Below are positions 15,229-20,151 of a DNA stretch of 20,151 bases, one piece after another. Each line of letters starts with the position of its first letter. Within the stretch, counting starts at the first letter, position 1. Origin of the DNA: Phycisphaerae bacterium (lineage in GTDB: Bacteria; Planctomycetota; Phycisphaerae; UBA1845); NCBI GenBank assembly GCA_021604825.1, contig BQJS01000080.1, positions 1 through 20,151 on the forward strand. The letters run 5' to 3'. The position numbers and the translations under genes are program-made. The notes below the pieces were generated by a model that did not search any database, was not told the DNA's origin, and worked only from the letters and a program-made list of their open reading frames with translations.

Positions 15229-15669
15229 TTAGACGCGGCCACTAATGGCTTTCCGAAGCGCACCGAAATATCCGTTGACGAGCGTCGTCGTCATTTCGTG
15301 CAACATTGCGTTGGCAGCGAGGTCGGACATCTCCGATTCGATCGACAAATTCGTTCCATCGTGAAACACACCGTTGCGACCGGGCTTGACCTTCGGCGTC
15401 GTTTGAAGTTGACCTCTTTCATTCGTGTGGAATTGGTCGCTGGCTCTTAACACGAAGGGGGTTTTGGGCTTTCCCTTCCGCTCATCCAGCGCTTTCCCCA
15501 ACGCACTTTGAAACTCGCCATAGTCGAGTCGTTTCGCCTTGTAGTTCGGTGTCGAGATATTCGCGATGTTGTCGGCGATGACGCGATGCTTCTGCTGGGC
15601 AAACGACCAGGTCGTCTGCAATGCCGGCATCGCCCCGCCGGTCGTTAATTCTGAAAAGAAGCTTCCCAT
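15229..15669 (-). CDS. flgB: Flagellar basal-body rod protein FlgB
   Basis: 146 residues from the ATG at 15669 (GAGAG 8 nt before it). A TTG five codons earlier is in frame but lacks a ribosome site. FlgB traits: WSFAQQKHRVIADNIANIST then PNYKAKRLDYGEFQSALGKA (the family's NIANxxTPxYKA motif), and the end LSIESEMSDLAANAMLHEM, TTTLVNGYFGALRKAISGR. FlgB is the first proximal rod subunit. It is the first gene of the structural operon, directly behind a candidate sigma-54 promoter, so its expression likely depends on the activator encoded just upstream. Confidence 0.93.
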   Translation of the reverse strand: MGSFFSELTTGGAMPALQTTWSFAQQKHRVIADNIANISTPNYKAKRLDYGEFQSALGKALDERKGKPKTPFVLRASDQFHTNERGQLQTTPKVKPGRNGVFHDGTNLSIESEMSDLAANAMLHEMTTTLVNGYFGALRKAISGRV

Positions 15670-15744
15670 CGTGTTCACTCTCAATAGATTCGCCTGCCCA
15701 AACAGCAGACGTACCGCTCTCGCAACTCACTCCCAAGCCTGGCT

Positions 15745-15760
15745 TGCACGTGCCATTCCA
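15745..15760 (-). promoter_or_regulatory. Sigma-54 (-24/-12) promoter upstream of flgB
   Basis: Read on the coding strand the site is TGGAATGGCACGTGCA: the -24 GG (15759-15758) and -12 GC (15747-15746) are separated by exactly 10 bases, as required for sigma-54. Against TGGCACG-N4-TTGCA it keeps 5 of 7 bases in the -24 box and 4 of 5 in the -12 box. The predicted start of transcription is near 15734, leaving about 65 nt of leader before the flgB ATG. It lies 91 bp after the stop of a gene for a sigma-54 activator, which gives strong contextual support. A weaker second match with the same spacing is at 15785-15800. Confidence 0.6.
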
Positions 15761-15777
15761 GCGATGCAAACGTGCCA
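15748..15777 (-). repeat. Direct repeat TGGCACGT, 22 bp apart, overlapping the flgB promoter
   Basis: TGGCACGT occurs at 15777-15770 and again at 15755-15748 on the coding strand, a start-to-start distance of 22 bp or about two helical turns; each copy is followed by a GCA (TTTGCA and GCA). The downstream copy falls inside the -24/-12 element. Each copy alone looks like a sigma-54 -24 box but lacks a correctly spaced -12 box. It may be a binding site or a duplicated promoter remnant. Confidence 0.45.
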
Positions 15778-15803
15778 GTCATACTGCTAACAACCAACCA
15801 ACC

Positions 15804-15837
15804 CGCGCAATTCCTGCGCGATCGGCAAGAACTGCCG
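15804..15837 (-). terminator. Two tandem hairpins behind the response-regulator gene
   Basis: In coding-strand order CGGCA/TGCCG (15837-15823, 5-nt loop) is followed two bases later by CGCGCA/TGCGCG (15820-15804, 6-bp GC-rich stem, 5-nt loop). The first hairpin begins 13 bp after the regulator's stop codon. The next bases are GGTTGGTTGGTTGTT and not a pure U-run, so termination would be partial or assisted. It would separate the regulatory operon from the sigma-54 promoter of flgB. Confidence 0.45.
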
Positions 15838-15850
15838 GTAGAACCTCTCC

Positions 15851-17245
15851 TTACGTCGCGCTCGAAACGAGGCTCGAACGATTCTGATGTCGCTCCTGCT
15901 CCTCGCGCATTTGCTTGAGCTTCATGCCCAACGTTCGCACGCCCATCCCCAGCGTCTTCGCCGATTTTTCACGATGACCGCCGTGCTTCTTCAGGGCGTA
16001 GTCAATCAGGCGACGCTCCATGTCTTCCAGCATCCGACCCGGTCGCAGTCCTTCAAACGCATCCGTCGTCTGTCTCGTATTGACCAGCCAACTTTCGACG
16101 ACTTTTGCTTGAATCACCTGATCATTCGAGACCGCCGCCGCCCGTTCGCAGACGTTTTCGAGTTCACGCACGTTGCCTGGCCAATCGTATTCGTTGAGCA
16201 ATGCCAGCGCGCTCCTGTCAAAGCTCGCTGCCTCGCGCCCGTCGCGCTTGGCAATTTGATTCAGGAAATGAGCGGCCAACTGGGCAACGTCATTGGTTCG
16301 TTCTCGCAGCGGAACCAACGTCACCGGCAAAACATTCAGTCGATAGAACAGGTCTTCACGAAATTCACCCTTGCGCACCCAGTCCATCAGATCGCGGTTG
16401 GTCGTCGCAATCACGCGCACATTGGATCGGCGAGTGGCGCTACTGCCAACCCGTTCGAATTCGCCTTCTTGCAGGACCCGGAGCAACTTCGCCTGAAGCG
16501 GCAGCGCCATTTCCGAGATTTCGTCGAGTAGCAGCGTGCCTTCGTCGGCCATCTCGAATCGACCCTTACGAGCCCGATCGGCACCGGTATAAGCACCGCG
16601 TTCATGACCAAACAACTCGCTCTCCAGCAAGTTCGCACTGAGCGCCGCGCAGTTTAAGCACAGCATCGGTTTCGCCGAACGTGGCGAAGCCGCATGAATC
16701 GCCCGGGCTACCAACTCCTTACCGGTTCCCGATTCACCGCTGATCAACACCGTTCCATTGCTGTTGGCCACCTGGGCGATGTGGATGCGCGTTTCGATCA
16801 TCGGGTCGCTATCCCCAATCATGTCACGTGACAATTGCATGTCGCTGACGCTCGTACGCAGCGCTTCGTTTTCTTTCACGAGTTGCGCCTGACTGATCGC
16901 CCGTTCAACCTGCACGACGATCATGTCCGCATCAAACGGCTTTTGCACATAATCCGCCGCCCCCAGCTTCATCGCCTCAACCGCCGACGCAACCGATCCG
17001 AATGCCGTCATCACGATCACCGGCGTTTCACAACCAGCCGTCCGCATCTCGCGAAGCATGCTCACACCATCCATCCCGGGCATCTTCAAGTCGGTCAGAA
17101 CGAGATCGTATTGACCGTCGGTGATGCTCGGCAGCGCGTCATCCGGGCACCCAAACGTCGTCACCCTATGATCCTCGCGATCAAGCGTCGCGCTCAATGA
17201 ATCGCGAAGCAGTTCTTTATCATCTACAACACAAATACTCGCCAT
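15851..17245 (-). CDS. Sigma-54-dependent flagellar response regulator (FlrC/FleR/FlgR type)
   Basis: 464 residues from ATG 17245, chosen because it begins directly at the receiver (MASICVVDDK) with GGAG/GAAGG upstream; the longer frame adds 27 residues with no domain. Receiver 1-115: D8/D9, phosphoacceptor D52 in LTDLKMPGMDG, T80, K102. AAA+ sigma-54 interaction domain about 140-375: Walker A GESGTGKE (170-177), GAYTGA loop (217-222, Tyr for the usual Phe), Walker B GTLLLDEI (236-243), REDLFYRLNVLP and WPGNVRELEN. C-terminal Fis-type HTH about 408-448 (ALKKHGGHREKSAKTLGMGV). It hydrolyses ATP to open sigma-54 promoters. Located between its kinase and flgB, it most likely activates the flagellar operon. 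Confidence 0.93.
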   Translation of the reverse strand: MASICVVDDKELLRDSLSATLDREDHRVTTFGCPDDALPSITDGQYDLVLTDLKMPGMDGVSMLREMRTAGCETPVIVMTAFGSVASAVEAMKLGAADYVQKPFDADMIVVQVERAISQAQLVKENEALRTSVSDMQLSRDMIGDSDPMIETRIHIAQVANSNGTVLISGESGTGKELVARAIHAASPRSAKPMLCLNCAALSANLLESELFGHERGAYTGADRARKGRFEMADEGTLLLDEISEMALPLQAKLLRVLQEGEFERVGSSATRRSNVRVIATTNRDLMDWVRKGEFREDLFYRLNVLPVTLVPLRERTNDVAQLAAHFLNQIAKRDGREAASFDRSALALLNEYDWPGNVRELENVCERAAAVSNDQVIQAKVVESWLVNTRQTTDAFEGLRPGRMLEDMERRLIDYALKKHGGHREKSAKTLGMGVRTLGMKLKQMREEQERHQNRSSLVSSAT

Positions 17246-17289
17246 ACCTTCAATTCTCCGACTATCGCTTTCTTGTGTGTTCGCTTTCC

Positions 17290-18174
17290 CTATTGGGGCG
17301 ACTTGCCAACTGGCACCGACAAGCAAAACTCCGCCCCGCCACCGTCACCATTTCGCGCCCGCACCGATCCGCCATGCGCATCTGCGATCCGATGCACAAT
17401 CGCCAGACCCAGTCCAGTCCCCGACGACTTGGTCGTAAAGAACGGATGAAAAATCCGGTTCATCAAATCCGACGAAATCCCAGGCCCGTCGTCGGCGATC
17501 AAATAATCGCAGTGCGTTCCCGAATCGTTCAACGCAGCCGACACCTGAATCGTTCCACCCTCGCCCGCTGCATCCACCGCGTTCAGCAGCAAGTTCAGCA
17601 ATGCTCGCAGGATCTGGTTCATGTCAGCCTGCACGCAAAGTTCAGGCATCACCGGCTTGAAGTGCAGGTCGCATCCGCGTGACGTAATCGCCGGCGCGGC
17701 AAGTCCCAACGCCTCTTCGATGAGCGCTCCGGCTCGTACCGACGCGGCATCTGGTTCCGATTCACCGGCAAACTCAACCACATCACCAACAATGCTCTCC
17801 AACACGCTAACGCCATCAGAAATTTTGCGAGCCAATTGCTGGGTCTCGGGCGTCTCGTGCAGATCCTTGATGAGCAAATCCGCGTACAACCGAATTCCAC
17901 CGAGCGGATTGCGAATTTCATGGGCGACACCGGCAGCCATCTCTCCCAAAGCTGCCAGCCGCTCACGCCGGGCCAACTCGCGATTTTTCTCGTCGAGTTG
18001 ATCGTGCAGCCGCACGACTTCATCACGCAGACGGTCGTGCGATTGCTTGAGTCGCTCGGTCACTTCGTTGTACGAGTTGATGATCGCACCCAACTCGCGC
18101 TCGCGATGGGTGATCCTCGGAGCCACTGAATGCGATCCGCTCGTCAAATTGTCCTGGGTAGTCCTGGTCACCAA
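17290..18174 (-). CDS. Soluble sensor histidine kinase, partner of the sigma-54 regulator
   Basis: About 294 residues. The start is uncertain: TTG at 18180 (overlapping the flgN-like stop), TTG at 18174 or GTG at 18171; GAGG at 18182-18185 has the best spacing (7 nt) to 18174. No signal peptide or membrane segment is present. An N-terminal coiled coil (about 25-72) leads to the HisKA box EMAAGVAHEIRNPLGGIRLY with phospho-His at about H85, then the N box LLNLLLNAVDAAGEGG (192-207), G1 DDGPGIS (228-234), FHPFFTTKSSGTGLGL and GGSVRARN. This is the FlrB/FleS/FlgS/AtoS-type kinase catalytic core in the cytosol. It sits 44 bp upstream of the regulator, so it likely phosphorylates D52 of it. Confidence 0.9.
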   Translation of the reverse strand: MVTRTTQDNLTSGSHSVAPRITHRERELGAIINSYNEVTERLKQSHDRLRDEVVRLHDQLDEKNRELARRERLAALGEMAAGVAHEIRNPLGGIRLYADLLIKDLHETPETQQLARKISDGVSVLESIVGDVVEFAGESEPDAASVRAGALIEEALGLAAPAITSRGCDLHFKPVMPELCVQADMNQILRALLNLLLNAVDAAGEGGTIQVSAALNDSGTHCDYLIADDGPGISSDLMNRIFHPFFTTKSSGTGLGLAIVHRIADAHGGSVRARNGDGGGAEFCLSVPVGKSPQ

Positions 18175-18176
18175 TT

Positions 18177-18653
18177 TCAAACCTCGTTATGCAGTCGATC
18201 AAAATTCGTGGGGTTACCGGTGTTTGCATTCTGGTACGCTGCTACAGCCTTGCGACGATTGCGAACGGTGCCCAATTCCGTGCCCACGCGCTGCTTGCGC
18301 AATTGAAGCATCTCAACATCGGCAGCGTCGCCATCCAACAGCGTCTTCAATCGCGTGTTGACTTTGGAAATCAGGTCATCCGCCATGGTTCGATCTTGCG
18401 AGTCCAACCCCTCTCGAACGGTCGGCCAAGTGTCGCGAAGCGGTGCCATCCGAGCATTGAGCGCTTCGAGTTCGATGGTCAGGCGTTGCCTTTGGGCCAA
18501 GACCTTCATCAACGGGCGCGTGTCTTCGGCCGCAACCAATTTTCGCTGCTTGTCTGCAAGCGAGGTCAACTGATCGTAGAGCGAAAGCTGTCTGGAAAGC
18601 AGTCCAACAATTTCGGTTGCCTGCCTGAATGAATTCTTATCGTCGTAGGTCAT
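18177..18653 (-). CDS. flgN: FlgN-like flagellar export chaperone
   Basis: 158 residues. Two ATGs lie side by side; the second (18653) is 5 nt from AGGAGG and is preferred over 18656. The protein is all alpha-helix and charged, with the FlgN-type N-terminal pattern LLSRQLSLYDQLTSLADKQR then KLVAAEDTRPLMKVLAQRQR and LTIELEALNARM, and an Arg/Lys-rich end. FlgN proteins are cytosolic chaperones that deliver the hook-filament junction proteins FlgK and FlgL to the export gate. Similarity is to the fold and pattern rather than strong identity. It ends against the kinase start, so the two are probably translated together. An unrelated helical protein cannot be excluded. Confidence 0.7.
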   Translation of the reverse strand: MTYDDKNSFRQATEIVGLLSRQLSLYDQLTSLADKQRKLVAAEDTRPLMKVLAQRQRLTIELEALNARMAPLRDTWPTVREGLDSQDRTMADDLISKVNTRLKTLLDGDAADVEMLQLRKQRVGTELGTVRNRRKAVAAYQNANTGNPTNFDRLHNEV

Positions 18654-18693
18654 CATGGCCTCCTTGCTGCGCCAAACCAGTTGCGATGCACGA

Positions 18694-18704
18694 GCAGATT
18701 CTGC
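18694..18704. repeat. Small palindrome in the leader of the flgN-like gene
   Basis: GCAGA-T-TCTGC is a perfect 5-bp inverted repeat around one base in the 89-bp gap between the TPR gene and the flgN-like gene. A second palindrome, TAGTTAACTA, lies at 18710-18719. Either could be an operator half-site pair or chance. A GG-N10-GC spacing also occurs here (CGG at about 18708 to GC at about 18695) but its -24 box is poor, so I do not call a promoter. Confidence 0.2.
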
Positions 18705-18742
18705 ACCGTTAGTTAACTATCCGTGAGTTATTCATTTGCGGG

Positions 18743-20151
18743 CTATCCATCTGCGAGAACTTCGGCGACCCACTCAAAGTGTTCACGCCAACTTTCTCGA
18801 GTTTCCAATTCACCGGTTGCTGCGAAGTACGCTTCATCAATCACCCCCACGAGATACTGAGCGCGGCGCAGTGCAGATGCCGCCTCCGTGGGTTTGCCCA
18901 AGAGAACGTAGCAGTTGATCACCTGCACATAAGCCCCAAGTGCGGCGGGCTTATCCTTGTAGACCCAGGCGATGCGTTCGTAGAGACTGAGCGCTTCGCG
19001 GTATCGCTCCAACTCAAAGAGACACGATGCTTCGTACAATCGAGCGTCCTGCAGATAAACCGCATCGATTTCGTCAAGCTCAGCTTCGCTCAATGCCATG
19101 TCGTCAATGAGTTGCCGAAAGTGCTTGGTTGCGATTCCAAGCCGACGATCGATTTCAAATCTCAGTCGCTTGCTCTCACCCACGAATTCCGGCTGAAGCA
19201 CCTCTTCCTTGATCGCCAAAGCACTTTGCCGATAGGCGTCAGCCAGCAAAAATCGACTGCGGGTGATTCGCGGATCGTCGGGATAGCGCTGGATGAACTC
19301 TTCAAAGGCCGGAATCGCTTTTTCGTAAGTGGCTCTTCGACCGTACAATTCGCCCAGAAGAAACAACGCATCACGAAACTCCACCGCATCGGGCGTGAAG
19401 ATTTCCGAGTCACGTTTGATTTGGAGAAGGGCTTCTTCCGCTTGCACTTCGTACTCGCCACCGCGCTCCATGAGGCACTCAGCCAGCGGTATCAACGCAG
19501 CATTCGCAAAGGGCGACCGAGGAAAGCTGCTGATGCTTCGCTGATACGCTTCGACGGCTTCCTCACATCGACCCACTGCCTGCAATGATTTTCCCAAACG
19601 CAGCAGGACGCGCGGAATGATTTCAGCATCGGAGCGATCGCGCACAAACGCCCTCAAGAGCTCAATCGCCCGCTCATGATTGCCGCCTTCGTCAAACAAA
19701 CCAGCCGCAGTCCACATCATGTCGCTGGCCCGTTCCTCGTTGAGCGTGCTTAGCCACGAAACCTTGACGAAGGTCTCACCGCATTCGTTGAAAAGTTTTC
19801 GAGACCGCTCAGCCGACCAAGCCTGACCAAGTTGCGTCGGGTCTTGACCGTCATTCTCTTCGAGTTCGTCGTCGGACGGCTTCTGAGCAAGGTACGAACG
19901 CGCCATGATTGCCTGGTAGTTACCAAGGCGCCCCAAAACGCGAGCCATCGTGTCGTTGTCTTCGGGGTCGACGAGAGTAGCAGCCTGCTTCAGAAACTCG
20001 ATCGCGTGGACCAAGTCATCACTGGCATGCGCAAAGTCAGCACTCGAACTCATGGCGGCGAGCAGTCCATCACGCGTCACTTGCTCGATGCCTTCCGGTC
20101 GCCGCAATTCGTCGATCACTTTGGCGTACGATTCGGCCGCATCGTCGAATC
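18743..20151 (-). CDS. TPR-repeat protein, N-terminus beyond the window
   Basis: 468 residues are visible. The frame stays open through the window edge (upstream residues FDDAAESYAKVIDELRR continue the same helical pattern), so the GTG at 20119 is not the true start. Tetratricopeptide units are recognisable: HERAIELLRAFVRDRSDAEI, RCEEAVEAYQRSISSFPRSP, TYEKAIPAFEEFIQRYPDDP and RYREALSLYERIAWVYKDKP, with the A/Y/P spacing of about 34-40 residues. No membrane segment or enzymatic motif is seen in the visible part. TPRs usually bind protein partners. It is the first visible gene of the regulatory module, 89 bp before the flgN-like gene. Function is unknown. Confidence 0.8.
   Translation of the reverse strand, partial: FDDAAESYAKVIDELRRPEGIEQVTRDGLLAAMSSSADFAHASDDLVHAIEFLKQAATLVDPEDNDTMARVLGRLGNYQAIMARSYLAQKPSDDELEENDGQDPTQLGQAWSAERSRKLFNECGETFVKVSWLSTLNEERASDMMWTAAGLFDEGGNHERAIELLRAFVRDRSDAEIIPRVLLRLGKSLQAVGRCEEAVEAYQRSISSFPRSPFANAALIPLAECLMERGGEYEVQAEEALLQIKRDSEIFTPDAVEFRDALFLLGELYGRRATYEKAIPAFEEFIQRYPDDPRITRSRFLLADAYRQSALAIKEEVLQPEFVGESKRLRFEIDRRLGIATKHFRQLIDDMALSEAELDEIDAVYLQDARLYEASCLFELERYREALSLYERIAWVYKDKPAALGAYVQVINCYVLLGKPTEAASALRRAQYLVGVIDEAYFAATGELETRESWREHFEWVAEVLADG

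Noticed and set aside
15785..15800. Second GG-N10-GC match (TGGTTGGTTGTTAGCA) upstream of the called flgB promoter
   Set aside because: Spacing is right but the -24 box keeps only TGG and one further base, and it arises from the GGTT repeat; kept only as a weak alternative.

Overview
The window is almost wholly coding and reads as a large chemotactic-motility (flagellar) gene cluster. Every supported gene is on the minus strand, so the biological order runs from high to low coordinates. The gene set (FlgB, FlgC, FliE to FliK, FlgD, FlgE, FlbD, MotA, MotB, FliL, FliN, FliO, FliP start) and the hook/rod sequences are bacterial. The combination of a FlbD protein, a cytosolic NtrC-type two-component pair, low sequence similarity to proteobacterial homologues and long acidic low-complexity extensions suggests a Planctomycetota-like bacterium, but that assignment is an inference from general impression and not from a marker gene. 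Base composition looks uniform and I saw no mobile element, tRNA, rRNA or CRISPR. No stretch above about 300 bases lacks a gene; the longest gaps are 181 bp (before flgB), 126 bp (fliE-fliF), 108 bp (fliL-fliN) and 97 bp (flbD-motA).

Region 1 (20151 to 15851) is a regulatory/assembly-control module: a TPR protein cut by the window edge, a FlgN-like export chaperone, a soluble histidine kinase without membrane segments, and a sigma-54-dependent response regulator (receiver, AAA+, Fis-type HTH) of the FlrC/FleR/FlgR type. It ends in two tandem hairpins.

Region 2 (15850 to 15670) is the control gap. It holds a well-spaced sigma-54 -24/-12 promoter (GG-N10-GC) about 75 bp before flgB, placed directly downstream of the sigma-54 activator gene, and a 22-bp-spaced direct repeat that overlaps it.

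Region 3 (15669 to 6796) encodes the rod base, MS ring, switch FliG, export ATPase complex and hook-length control: flgB-flgC-fliE-fliF-fliG-fliH-fliI-fliJ-(MotE-like)-fliK. Region 4 (6779 to 4180) encodes hook assembly: flgD-flgE-flbD. Region 5 (4082 to 1) encodes stator and switch/export membrane parts: motA-motB-fliL-fliN-fliO-fliP(partial). The likely logic is that the kinase/regulator pair, with sigma-54, turns on the flgB-led rod-hook-basal-body operon.

No clearly new system is present. The most unusual points are a FliN that carries three copies of the FliM-type CheY-binding peptide while fliM is missing from its usual place, a FlgD whose C-terminal part is an internal tandem duplication, a FliO with a signal peptide and long acidic extracytoplasmic region, and the sigma-54 promoter architecture before flgB.
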